Below are positions 9,226 to 17,442 of a DNA stretch of 19,343 nt, in pieces. The notes under the pieces were generated by a model that worked only from the letters and a program-made list of their open reading frames with translations, was not told where the DNA came from and searched no databases. How positions within the stretch are numbered: the stretch's first letter is position 1; every line of letters starts with the position of its first letter. The stretch spans positions 1 through 19,343 of the forward strand of contig CAJLXE010000008.1 of assembly GCA_905210525.1 (NCBI GenBank). The letters run 5' to 3'. The position numbers and the translations under genes are program-made. This DNA comes from an uncultured Clostridia bacterium (lineage in GTDB: Bacteria; Bacillota; Clostridia; HGM11327).

Positions 9226-10110
9226 ATGACAGAAAAGCAAATAGAGCAGGTTATTGAATTTAGAAAGGCTGTTGTAGGAATAAAAAATAATAAACAGCTG
9301 GTTGGGGAAGAGTACTATAATTCCCTTGCAAATTTGAATTCATGTATTCAGTCAGCTATAATTGAATACAAGCCTGTTGGGCTATCATTTTCTTCTGCAA
9401 GGATAATCGACATAGATAAAACTGTGAAATTGAGTTTGAATGAGTATATTTATAACGATGAAGAACTTGATCGATGTGCGGATATCATGTTGGCTACAAT
9501 TGATGGAATTATTGCAAGGATTCCAAATTACGATCATATATGTCATGTTCGTGATGATATAAAAAGAGCCAAGAATACTCCGGCTAAAAGAAGGAAAGAA
9601 GTTGTTGTTGAACTTGTGTCAAAGTATTCCGGTATTATTAAATTTGATAAAACAGTTTTGGATTTTGCAAAGCCAGAAGATCCGTTTTCTCTAAAAGAAG
9701 ATCAGTCGCATGCTATTTTACAGGGTGTAATAGGAAGGTTAGAAATCTATTTATCTTCATTGAGTATTGAAAAAAAGCCCAAAACCTCTGCCGCTGTAAA
9801 AACTACAAATATTAATGTCACTCAAACGCAGAATAATAATCAAGTTCAAACTACAGATGTGAATTTAAATCTTTCCATCGAAAACTGTTTGAAGGATTTA
9901 GAAGATTGTGAATCGGTAAGTGAGGAAGAGATTTCAGAGCTTAAAGCTCAGATGGCTGAAATTCAAAAACTCCTTGAAAACAAAAGAGGGAACAAGAAAA
10001 GTATTCGAGAAAAGATCAAGGATGTATTGAAGTGGATTGCAGAGAAAGGTACGGATGTAATGATTGCTGTCTTGCCAACAGTAATAGCAATTCTCAATAA
10101 TATTAAATAA
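9226..10110 (+). CDS. Unknown 294-aa protein inserted between the two pglX cistrons
   Basis: I do not recognise this protein. Residues 1-183 look mostly helical and mixed in charge, with no obvious catalytic motif. Residues 184-212 are a Lys/Thr/Asn/Gln-rich linker (TQTQNNNQVQTT). Residues 214-250 are an acidic, probably coiled-coil segment. A basic patch follows at 253-266, then a hydrophobic C-terminal helix at about 277-291 (DVMIAVLPTVIAIL) ending at Lys294. That tail could insert in a membrane or drive assembly; it resembles in outline the C termini of some helical phage-defence effectors, which is only an impression. ATG 9226 is preceded by AAGGTGG (9215-9221), which overlaps the pglX stop. 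Its own stop overlaps the next gene's AAGGAG. It is AT-rich (sampled rows 35-37% G+C). Its position inside a split pglX suggests a BREX accessory or guard role, by inference only. Confidence 0.85.
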   Translation: MTEKQIEQVIEFRKAVVGIKNNKQLVGEEYYNSLANLNSCIQSAIIEYKPVGLSFSSARIIDIDKTVKLSLNEYIYNDEELDRCADIMLATIDGIIARIPNYDHICHVRDDIKRAKNTPAKRRKEVVVELVSKYSGIIKFDKTVLDFAKPEDPFSLKEDQSHAILQGVIGRLEIYLSSLSIEKKPKTSAAVKTTNINVTQTQNNNQVQTTDVNLNLSIENCLKDLEDCESVSEEEISELKAQMAEIQKLLENKRGNKKSIREKIKDVLKWIAEKGTDVMIAVLPTVIAILNNIK

Positions 10111-10120
10111 GGAGTTCGTT

Positions 10121-11056
10121 ATGGGACGTTTAATATCGGATAAATACAGAGAGTGGGAATCAGAGTGCAGAGAGCGCTTTGACCGATTAAAAGCGAATGA
10201 AGAGGAACTGAATCGGATTTTTATCGATATATACGGCTTGCAGGACGAGCTTACCCCTGAGGTGGAAGATAAAGACGTTACTGTTCGTCTTGCCGATTTA
10301 GAAAGGGAGATCAAATCGCTTATTTCTTATCTGATCGGCATTGAGTTCGGCAGATATTCTCTCGACGTTGACGGCCTCGCTTATGCCGGAGGAGAGTGGG
10401 ACAACACAAAATATATTACTTATCAGCCCGATGTTGACGGTATAGTTCCGGTTTACTCCAAGCTCGGAATGCAGGACGGTATGACCGAACGGCTGATAAG
10501 ACTTATAAAGTTGGTTTACGGCGAGGATACATACAGGCAAAATATAGATTTTATTGCGGAAGCTCTCGGGAAAAAGAAGAATGAATCGTCTGAAGAAACT
10601 TTGAACAGATATATCTGTGATGATTTCTATGCGGATCATCTCAAGATTTATCAAAAAAGCCCTATTTATTGGATGTTTTCAAGCGGCAAATACAGTGGCT
10701 TTAAGTGCTTGATTTATATGCACAGATATAACGAGGATACGCATGCGCGCATCAATGCAAAGTATTTCTTGCCTGAATCGACGAGGTTAAAAAACGAGCT
10801 TGAAGAAATTACTGCCGCTACGGTGAATGCAACGGGAAAAGAAGTTGTCCGTCTTGAAAAAGAGCGCTCAAGACTTGCGAGTGCCTATAACGAGGCCATC
10901 GAATATGGTGAAGTACTTGATAATATGGCAAATAAATATATCAAAATCGATCTTGATGACGGCGTAAAAGTCAATTATGCCAAATTTCAGGGGATAGAGC
11001 TGGTAACGGATAGCGGAGTAAAGGTAAAGAAGGATTTGCTTGTCCCGATCAAATAA
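10121..11056 (+). CDS. pglX: PglX C-terminal domain as a separate cistron
   Basis: The 311 residues match the C-terminal domain of full-length BREX PglX. After a short ISDKYREWESECRERF lead come LKANEEELNRIFIDIYGL (23-40) and QDELTPEVEDKDVTVR (41-56). Then come GRYSLDVDGLAYAGGEWD (about 77-94), KIYQKSPIYWMFSSGK and YMHRYNED, and the end near DLDDGVKVNY (277-286). There is no methyltransferase motif, so on its own it is not an enzyme. In whole PglX this domain contributes to DNA and phage-inhibitor contacts. ATG 10121 has AAGGAG at 10109-10114, giving a clean start rather than a chance restart. The likely scenario is that it associates with the 863-residue core to rebuild PglX. The alternative is that the core works alone and this part is a relic, but its intact frame argues against that. 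Confidence 0.92.
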   Translation: MGRLISDKYREWESECRERFDRLKANEEELNRIFIDIYGLQDELTPEVEDKDVTVRLADLEREIKSLISYLIGIEFGRYSLDVDGLAYAGGEWDNTKYITYQPDVDGIVPVYSKLGMQDGMTERLIRLIKLVYGEDTYRQNIDFIAEALGKKKNESSEETLNRYICDDFYADHLKIYQKSPIYWMFSSGKYSGFKCLIYMHRYNEDTHARINAKYFLPESTRLKNELEEITAATVNATGKEVVRLEKERSRLASAYNEAIEYGEVLDNMANKYIKIDLDDGVKVNYAKFQGIELVTDSGVKVKKDLLVPIK

Positions 11057-11083
11057 AGCGAACCGATTTTCAGAGGTGTGCGA

Positions 11084-13606
11084 ATGGCTAATATAGATTA
11101 TCAGGAAGCAAAGAGAGAGATAGTAAAGATCTTCCAAGCAGAAAACGGCGGCGGGAGGAAGATTGTTTTTTGGTACGATGCTCCTGCCAATTTTAAGGAT
11201 GACGTAGCAAGCGATAATTTTGACGTTTGCAGAGTCCTTTTGTGTTCTCACAATGAATTTGCGATCAAGAAGATTATAGAGCAAGAGGACACGAACAGCA
11301 ATATTTTTATATATATCCCATATGAGAAGCCGAGCGATGAAGAGAATTGGCTTTTGGATATTTTGATGTATAGCGAAGAGTATTATGCCGACACCGTCGC
11401 TTTGACGATGCGGCATCTCGGCATTTCAAATTCTGATTTGCGTAAGATTGTAGAAAGACATATCAAGTTTTTTGACAGTGCTCAAAGGACAAAAAAGCTC
11501 AGCTCATACGTTATGATAAACGACGACCTGAAAGTAAGCGATTTGTTGCTCGCCATGATGTGCGTTATTGTCAAAGCAGAAACGAGATCGTTGGAAAGTG
11601 TTTTGGCGGAACTTATTTTTGACGGGAACGAACAGACGAAATATAAAGAACTGAAAAGGTTGGGGTTTGAAGATTTTTTATGGGAAGAAATTTCTAACGA
11701 GTATAATTATGAAGGGGATCAGAAAATAGAAATCCTCGCGAAACGTTTTCTGTTTACCGCTATGTTGGAGCAAAACGTCGAGATCGATCCTATGCCGAGT
11801 TTTTATAAACAATATGTGATTGACGGGCAAGGTAGAGTGGATGCACGCTTTTTTGTCAACAACATAAAGCAGGATAGCCGATATAAAGTATTGCAGTTTC
11901 ATATCGGGGCTGATCTGAAAATAGAGGGGCTTTTAGCCGGCAGAGACGTATCGCTGTTTGAAGAAAGCGACATTTTCGAGGCGATTGATTTTTATATCAT
12001 AAAACAAGCCGCCGATAGTTTGAGAAACGGCGGACTTGACTACGAACGTTTTGAACGAATTATTAACAGTAGAGGCAATTCTATTTGGTATCAAGAGCAT
12101 GAGAGCGAATATGCCTTCTTAATGGCGGCAATTTGTCTGTTTAAGTTGCTTGAAACAAACGTGGAAAATGGGTTGACAGCCGTAGATTACATTAAAAAGT
12201 ATGCAAGTGATTATTTTAAGATAGATAAGAATTACAGGCATGCCGTATATAACTATAATTTGATTCAAAATCCCATTGAAGAGATAGAAGCGTTGATGGA
12301 AAGAGTCGAATTTTTATACGGTGACAAATATTTAGGAACGCTTGGCGGAGAGTACAGCACTGCATTAAGTCGACAGGAGAAGTGGGAGTTTTTCGGTGTC
12401 CAAAATTCATCTGACTTCTTTCAGATGTTGCAGAAATTTCAATTCAAGAAATTGTTTGTAATCATATCGGATGGATTGCGATACGAGATCGGGCAGGAAA
12501 TATATGAAGAGATAAAGAGCGAGGCGGGTTTGCGCGGCAACGTTTCATTGGATTATGCTATTTCGCCGCTTCCATCCGAGACTCGTTTTGGTATGGCTGC
12601 GCTTTTGCCACATAATGATATTACTTACACAGACGGAAATGTCTTGATTGACGGACAGATAACAAACGGGATACCTGCTCGCAACAAAATACTGCAAGTC
12701 AAAAACAGCGGTTATGCTGCTATTGATTATCAGGAGATATGCGGCTTTTCCCGAGATGAACTTCGATCGTATATGGCAGACAAATCACTTGTGTATATCT
12801 ATCACAACGTTATAGATAATACAGGTGAGCATAATGAAAGAAGAGTGTTCGACGTTGCTCAAACCGCAATATCCGAGATAGTGGTGCTTATTAAAAAGTT
12901 GTATAATCATTTACAGATTTCTAACTTCTTTATAACTGCCGATCATGGTTTCTTATATCGACGCAATACGCTGTTAGAATCGCAAAAGTATAGTAATATA
13001 GTGTCGAAAATGCCCATTGAAGTTTCAAAACGGTATTTGATCACGAATGATGAATTGGTACAAGTCCCTTACACATTAGAGTTTGACCTGTTGGGACAGG
13101 GTGAGCATAAGGTTATAGTTCCGTATGGGTATGATATTTTCAAAACACAGGGAGCAGGTGTGCAGTATGTTCATGGCGGGGCTTCGTTGCAAGAGACAAT
13201 CGTTCCGATCGTTCATATAAGCGAGTTAAACGCTAAGAAAGGCGAAAAAGTATCGCGACCTGTCGGTGTAAGGCTGAAGAGCATAGTCAGAAAAATAACG
13301 AACAGAAGTTTTGCGCTTGATTTTGAGCAGTATGAGAAAGTAGAAGACAAAGTTCAGTCTATTACCTGCGTTACGTACTTCGTTAACGAAGAAGGAAATA
13401 AGGTATCAGGCGAATATCATTTTACTGCCAACTCGAGTTGTGACGACATATCTCAAAGAGTAACGAGGATAAGATTTACTCTGAAAAATATCGAATTTAA
13501 TCGATCGAAAAGGTATTTTTTGATGTTATGTGATGAGGAAAATCTCAGCGAATACATTGAAAAAGAGCAATTTACAATCGATATTTTGGGCTTTAAGATT
13601 TTTTAA
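11084..13606 (+). CDS. pglZ: PglZ, BREX alkaline-phosphatase-superfamily protein
   Basis: The 840-residue product has the PglZ domain in its second half. IISDGLRYEIGQE contains the metal-binding Asp463. PSETRFGMAALLPH follows, and FFITADHGFLYRR contains Asp620 and His621 of the second metal site. These are hallmarks of the alkaline phosphatase superfamily; type 1 PglZ has been reported as a metal-dependent nuclease or phosphodiesterase in some systems. The N-terminal half, starting NIDYQEAKREIVKIFQAE...RKIVFWYDAPANF, is the usual PglZ N-terminal block. AGAGG at 11072-11076 is seven bases before ATG 11084, so I prefer that start over GTG 11078. It sits between the second pglX cistron and brxL as in standard type 1 loci, and the frame is intact. 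Confidence 0.95.
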   Translation: MANIDYQEAKREIVKIFQAENGGGRKIVFWYDAPANFKDDVASDNFDVCRVLLCSHNEFAIKKIIEQEDTNSNIFIYIPYEKPSDEENWLLDILMYSEEYYADTVALTMRHLGISNSDLRKIVERHIKFFDSAQRTKKLSSYVMINDDLKVSDLLLAMMCVIVKAETRSLESVLAELIFDGNEQTKYKELKRLGFEDFLWEEISNEYNYEGDQKIEILAKRFLFTAMLEQNVEIDPMPSFYKQYVIDGQGRVDARFFVNNIKQDSRYKVLQFHIGADLKIEGLLAGRDVSLFEESDIFEAIDFYIIKQAADSLRNGGLDYERFERIINSRGNSIWYQEHESEYAFLMAAICLFKLLETNVENGLTAVDYIKKYASDYFKIDKNYRHAVYNYNLIQNPIEEIEALMERVEFLYGDKYLGTLGGEYSTALSRQEKWEFFGVQNSSDFFQMLQKFQFKKLFVIISDGLRYEIGQEIYEEIKSEAGLRGNVSLDYAISPLPSETRFGMAALLPHNDITYTDGNVLIDGQITNGIPARNKILQVKNSGYAAIDYQEICGFSRDELRSYMADKSLVYIYHNVIDNTGEHNERRVFDVAQTAISEIVVLIKKLYNHLQISNFFITADHGFLYRRNTLLESQKYSNIVSKMPIEVSKRYLITNDELVQVPYTLEFDLLGQGEHKVIVPYGYDIFKTQGAGVQYVHGGASLQETIVPIVHISELNAKKGEKVSRPVGVRLKSIVRKITNRSFALDFEQYEKVEDKVQSITCVTYFVNEEGNKVSGEYHFTANSSCDDISQRVTRIRFTLKNIEFNRSKRYFLMLCDEENLSEYIEKEQFTIDILGFKIF

Positions 13607-13618
13607 CGGAGGATCGGG

Positions 13619-15649
13619 ATGGATAATTTGGATAAAAAGGTATTTGAATTGTTTTCCGGGAGAGTGGTTCCGAAAGGAGCAACTAAAAAAATTAAGAACA
13701 GTGCAAACGTTCCTACATACGTATTGGAATATTTACTGGGGACTTATTGCACTTCCGATGATGCAGAAGAAATAGAACAGGGTATTGAGCAAGTAAAACG
13801 TATACTTGCCGACAACTATGTTCGTCCCGATGAGGCAGAAAAAATCAAGGCAAAAATAAAGGAAAATCATAACTATACTGTAATTGATAAGCTGACGGTC
13901 AAACTGAACGAAAGATCGGATAACTATTTGGCGGAATTTATGTTTTTAGGCATAAATAACGTCTACGTTCATCCTAAATATGTTCGTGAATACGAGAAAT
14001 TGCTTGCCGGCGGTATATGGTGTATAGTTGATTTGACTTATTTCTTTGATGAGGACGAGAAGGGTAAAAGCCCGTTCATGATAAACGATATTACCCCCAT
14101 TCAAATGCCGAATCTCGACAAAAACGAAATTATCGAGGGAAGAAAGAACTTTTCAAAAGAGGAATGGATTGATTTATTGCTTCGTTCGACGGGAATGGAG
14201 CCAACGCAGTTTGAGTATCGTGTAAAATGGCATTTGTTGGCTCGATTGGTCCCGCTTGTGGAAAACAATGTCAATCTTTGTGAATTAGGTCCTAGAGGGA
14301 CGGGAAAATCGTATATTTATAAAGAAATTTCACCGAATTCTATTTTGATTTCGGGCGGTCAAACTACTGTGGCAAATCTTTTCTACAATATGGCGAAAAG
14401 GCAAATAGGCTTGGTCGGGATGTGGGACTGTGTTGCCTTTGATGAGGTCGCGGGAATCAATTTTAAGGATAAAGATGGTGTTCAGATTATGAAAGACTAT
14501 ATGGCATCGGGATCCTTTGCGAGAGGCAAAGATGCTATACAGGCAAATGCTTCTATGGTTTTTGTCGGAAACATCAATCAAAGCGTTGATAGTTTGATGA
14601 AGACTTCGCACTTGTTCGAGCCGTTTCCCGAGGCGATGATAGATAGTGCTTTTTTTGACAGAATGCACTGCTATATTCCGGGATGGGAAATTCCTAAGAT
14701 GCGACCTGAATACTTTACTGATAATTATGGTTTTATTTCGGACTATCTTTCTGAGTTTATGAGAGAAATGAGAAAAGTTCCGGAGACAGATGCTTTTGAT
14801 AAATATTTTAAGCTGGGACGTTGCTTAAATCAGAGAGATACCATAGCAGTACGGAAAATGGTCTCAGGTCTTGTAAAGTTAATCTATCCTGATGGCAATT
14901 ATACCGAAGCTGAAATCGAGGAAATCTTGAAATATGCCATTGAAGGAAGGCGCAGAGTAAAGGAACAACTTAAGAAAATCGGCGGAATGGAATTTTACGA
15001 TGTACAATTCAGTTATATCCGGCTGTCCGATATGGAAGAAATTTTTGTTCCTGTCCTTGAACAGGGTGGAAGCAGTTTATTGCCTGAAGGAGTAGGAAAG
15101 GCTGGTCATGTATATACGGTTGGTAGCGGCTCTAATGGAATGAAAGGGTTGTTTAAGATTGAGACTTCTATTATGAACGAAGGAAGCGGAAAGTTTGAAA
15201 CTATTGGTATTCCATCGAATCAAGTCGTAAAGGAGTCCATAAAAACAGCACAAAATTATTTTAAGGCAAATGCAAAGCAAATTAGTGCATCAATTGCTAT
15301 TGATACGAAAAACTATTTGATGAATTTGACAGATTGTCAAGGGGTCGGATTGGTAAGCGACATATCACTCCCCGTTCTTATAGCATATTGCAGCTGTTCA
15401 TTGAATAGGCCGGTTTTACCTCAACTTGCTATTTTAGGAGGGTTAAGTATAGGCGGCACAGTGTCAAAAGTTGCAGAGCTTGCAAGTGTATTACAGGTAT
15501 GTTTTGATGTTGGAGCAAAAAGAATTTTAATTCCGATGAGTAGTGCGGCAGATATTGCAACGGTTCCGAGCGATTTATTCGCAAAATTCCAAATAAGCTT
15601 TTACAGTAGTGCGGAAGATGCCGTTGTTAAAGCACTCGGGATAAATTAG
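13619..15649 (+). CDS. brxL: BrxL, AAA+ protein with Lon-like C-terminal domain
   Basis: The 676-residue protein has BrxL architecture. The N-terminal part (LFSGRVVPKGATKKIKN, then YVLEYLLGTYC) is the DNA-binding portion. A AAA+ core follows, with Walker A GPRGTGKS at 224-231 and Walker B ending at Asp275-Glu276 (CVAFDEVAG). A Lon-protease-like fold covers roughly the last 110 residues (LPQLAILGGLSIGGTVSKV...AKRILIPMSSA). The classical Lon GPSAG serine motif is not apparent, as expected if this domain serves structure rather than proteolysis. BrxL forms DNA-encircling hexamer-based rings and is needed for phage exclusion in type 1 BREX. A strong GGAGGA near 13608-13613 precedes ATG 13619, 12 bases after the pglZ stop. 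It is the last BREX gene, and its presence marks the locus as type 1. Confidence 0.96.
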   Translation: MDNLDKKVFELFSGRVVPKGATKKIKNSANVPTYVLEYLLGTYCTSDDAEEIEQGIEQVKRILADNYVRPDEAEKIKAKIKENHNYTVIDKLTVKLNERSDNYLAEFMFLGINNVYVHPKYVREYEKLLAGGIWCIVDLTYFFDEDEKGKSPFMINDITPIQMPNLDKNEIIEGRKNFSKEEWIDLLLRSTGMEPTQFEYRVKWHLLARLVPLVENNVNLCELGPRGTGKSYIYKEISPNSILISGGQTTVANLFYNMAKRQIGLVGMWDCVAFDEVAGINFKDKDGVQIMKDYMASGSFARGKDAIQANASMVFVGNINQSVDSLMKTSHLFEPFPEAMIDSAFFDRMHCYIPGWEIPKMRPEYFTDNYGFISDYLSEFMREMRKVPETDAFDKYFKLGRCLNQRDTIAVRKMVSGLVKLIYPDGNYTEAEIEEILKYAIEGRRRVKEQLKKIGGMEFYDVQFSYIRLSDMEEIFVPVLEQGGSSLLPEGVGKAGHVYTVGSGSNGMKGLFKIETSIMNEGSGKFETIGIPSNQVVKESIKTAQNYFKANAKQISASIAIDTKNYLMNLTDCQGVGLVSDISLPVLIAYCSCSLNRPVLPQLAILGGLSIGGTVSKVAELASVLQVCFDVGAKRILIPMSSAADIATVPSDLFAKFQISFYSSAEDAVVKALGIN

Positions 15650-15806
15650 TTCAGAAATAGTTGTGGGTTGAAAGGCAAGAGTTGCATAATATTATACCAA
15701 AAGGGAACATGAAATTTGCATACCGTTTCACATATTTAATACTGCTGATTTTGATTTTTTTCAGTTTTATATGATGGATTTTATGCAACAATATCGTTTT
15801 ATTTCT
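15650..15806. other. AT-rich convergent intergenic spacer after brxL
   Basis: No gene is visible here. GTTGCATAA (15681-15689) and TTATGCAAC (15781-15789) are a perfect nine-base inverted repeat 91 bases apart. I see no clear rho-independent terminator after brxL despite several T runs. The operon converges on the minus-strand KilA-N gene across this spacer. Confidence 0.45.
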
Positions 15807-16619
15807 TTATTTTAACAACTTTCTGCCGCCGGTTTCGCTTAAAACTTTCATCTGCGAAATGGCGATGCGGTTGAGCTTCTGCAAGCGTTCGGACTGCGGA
15901 ACGCCGTCTTGGATCAGCACCGCGTTGATATTTTCCATGTTGGAAAGACAGATCAGTTCGTTGATCGTCGCATAATCTCGTATATTTCCCTTCTTGCCGG
16001 GATTTTGTTCCCGCCATTGTGCCGCCGTCATTCCGAAAAGAGCCATATTGAGAACATCCGCCTCATTTGCATATACATAACTGATTTGTGCAGGCGTAAG
16101 CTCCGCCGGAATGAGATTTTCTTTAATGGCATCGGTATGGATACGGTAATTGACCTTGGCAAGTTCGCGTTTTGCAGACCAGCCGAGTTGCTTTTGTTCC
16201 TCTTCCTTGAGCCGCTGAAACTCTTTGATGACGTACAGCTTGAATTCTGTAGAGACCCAGCTCGCAAATTCGAAGGCAATATCCTGATGCGCGTATACAC
16301 CGCTGTTGTAGCGACCGCTGGAAACAGTCATGCCGATGGCGCTTGTCTTTTCGATCCACTTCTGCGGGGAGATCATAAAGGAGTTGAGGCCCGCTTCATT
16401 TTTAACCGTATCGAATTCGACACGGTTAAAATCGAGGTTGTGCAGCTCCTCCCAAAGTCCTAAAAAGACAATGGTATTCTTATTGCGCAGCTAGCTGTAG
16501 ACGATGAAACGCGGATCTTCCGGATTTTTGTACTTTGCAATATCGGTAAGGCAGATAAAGTCGCCCTTGTTGATCTTTTTATAACGGACGTCGATGTCTT
16601 TTACGGTAATTTTATCCAT
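15807..16619 (-). pseudogene. KilA-N domain protein broken by one amber codon
   Basis: The gene starts at ATG 16619 (minus strand) with AAGGAG just upstream and reads MDKITVKDIDVRYKKINKGD. A TAG at 16491-16493 is codon 43, after PRFIVYS. The same frame then continues without further breaks (LRNKNTIVFLGLWEELHN) through NSFMISPQKWIEKTSAIG, YAHQDIAFEFASWVS and EFQRLKEEE to TAA at 15807. These blocks are typical of KilA-N domain proteins of phages and mobile elements, where WLRN is the usual text, so TAG most likely replaced TGG. The domain is thought to bind DNA. The total length would be 270 residues. A re-start downstream, such as Met at about 16376, might still yield a 189-residue C-terminal piece. 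It overlaps the upstream XRE gene by 8 bases. One point change separates it from function, or it could be a sequencing error. Confidence 0.88.
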
Positions 16620-16824
16620 TGTGCGCGTCTCCTTTTTCATCAAATGAGATATGATGCTTTTCACAAAAATCATTAAATTTTCCGAGTTGTGCAAGCCGCG
16701 GTTCTATGCCCTGACTTTCCCACCGATTGACGGTAGCAAATGATACTCCGATTTCTTTTGCCAGCTGTGCCTGGCTTAGGTATAATTTCATTCGTACGTG
16801 CTTGACTTTGTCTGCAAAAGTCAT
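16612..16824 (-). CDS. Small XRE-family HTH regulator
   Basis: The 70-residue protein is little more than a Cro/C1-type helix-turn-helix. QAQLAKEIGVSFATVNRWE at about residues 19-37 has the classic spacing of the two DNA-contacting helices. ATG 16824 (minus strand) has GAGGT six bases upstream. Its stop overlaps the start of the KilA-N gene by 8 bases, so the two are translationally coupled. It most likely autoregulates this pair; nothing in the sequence ties it to the BREX promoter. Confidence 0.88.
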   Translation of the reverse strand: MTFADKVKHVRMKLYLSQAQLAKEIGVSFATVNRWESQGIEPRLAQLGKFNDFCEKHHISFDEKGDAHNG

Positions 16825-16840
16825 GATCTTACCTCAATGT

Positions 16841-16882
16841 CGTTATATAACATATTATAGCGTATGTTGAGCAAAAAAGCAA
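16841..16882 (-). promoter_or_regulatory. Promoter and possible operator of the XRE/KilA-N pair
   Basis: On the minus strand, TTGCTT (16882-16877) and TATAAT (16859-16854) are 17 bases apart. Two dyads overlap the -10 box. CGTTATA (16841-16847) and TATAGCG are matched with one mismatch. ACATA and TATGT flank the same eight bases. Such dyads are typical operators for small XRE repressors, so autoregulation is likely. Confidence 0.65.
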
Positions 16883-17193
16883 GAGCAAAACATATATTAT
16901 GCCGATAAACTTTATTGGTGTTTTATCATTCAAAATTGTTTTGGCACCGTGGCGTGTGCTTGGCATAGACAAGTGCGGCTCGCTGCGCTCGCCGTAGCCA
17001 AGCACACGCCACGAAAAGAAGGGCACGGGAAAACCAAACCGAAAGCACGGCGGCGCGGAGCCGTCCCCGCTGAACCGCTTAGGCGACGGCTGCCGCTTAT
17101 GCCGCCGCGCAAGGCTTTCTTTCATTGGTTTTATTTCCGTAATACTTCCTCTGCAATTTTCTTTTTCGGTCGGCTATGGTAGCATAGTTCCTC
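16883..17193. other. Non-coding GC-rich segment
   Basis: I see no convincing gene. Open frames exist on both strands around 16930-17180, but their products are Arg/Pro-rich and lack plausible start signals, as expected of GC-rich chance frames. The main structure is the long hairpin at 16948-17013. Composition differs sharply from the AT-rich BREX genes, suggesting a separate origin. Confidence 0.5.
16948..17013. repeat. 17-bp perfect inverted repeat with 32-base loop
   Basis: CGTGGCGTGTGCTTGGC (16948-16964) and its exact reverse complement (16997-17013) flank a loop containing a smaller GC-rich fold (GGCTCGC and GCTCGCC). No T run follows, so it does not look like a terminator. It may be a dispersed intergenic repeat or an origin-type or recombination structure. 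Confidence 0.75.
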
Positions 17194-17350
17194 GCGGAAG
17201 TCAACGGCCGCAAAATCGTCGCTTAAAACACCCATGGAATTAGTCGGAGAGCCGAGCAAGGAATTTTTCCTTGTTCGGCTCTTTTGTCGTTATAAGTCAA
17301 TTTACGCGATTTACACGCAACGATTTTGTCTTTGTCCCGTTGACTTCCGC
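17194..17350. repeat. Nested 157-bp imperfect palindrome, possible miniature element
   Basis: The outer arms are GCGGAAGTCAACGG (17194-17207) and its exact reverse complement (17337-17350). The next arms are CAAAATCGT (17211-17219) and ACGATTTTG (17320-17328). The centre is a 15-pair stem (17249-17263 with 17267-17281, one G-T wobble) followed by TTTT, which could itself terminate transcription. Concentric arms of this kind suggest a miniature inverted-repeat element or a folded DNA recombination site. It lies about 90 bases before the recombinase remnant. Confidence 0.65.
17249..17285 (+). terminator. Possible terminator at the palindrome centre
   Basis: GAGCCGAGCAAGGAA and TTCCTTGTTCGGCTC form a stable stem with a TTT loop, followed by CTTTTG. 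The T run is short. It is symmetric enough to act on both strands, or it may only be part of the larger palindrome. Confidence 0.45.
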
Positions 17351-17442
17351 AGACTTGCTATTCAAAACGCTTTCTTTTCACCGTCCTATGCACCTTCGCC
17401 TGTTGCCCGAAAAAGGCAAATACAAATTCAAAAGGTGTCAAA

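Noticed and set aside
10121..11056. The 311-aa gene as a novel independent BREX protein
   Set aside because: Its conserved blocks are those of the PglX C-terminal domain in the usual order, so it is the missing end of pglX.
15909..16463. 184-codon plus-strand open frame opposite the KilA-N gene
   Set aside because: It is a mirror frame of the clear KilA-N coding sequence, with no start signal or recognisable product.
16930..17182. Several open frames on both strands in the GC-rich block
   Set aside because: The products are Arg/Pro-rich, overlap each other and a long hairpin, and have no supporting start signals.
17098..17236. A short minus-strand frame (ATG about 17236, about 34 codons, DDFAAVDFREEL)
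   Set aside because: It has no ribosome binding site and runs through the arm of the palindrome, so I cannot support it as a gene.
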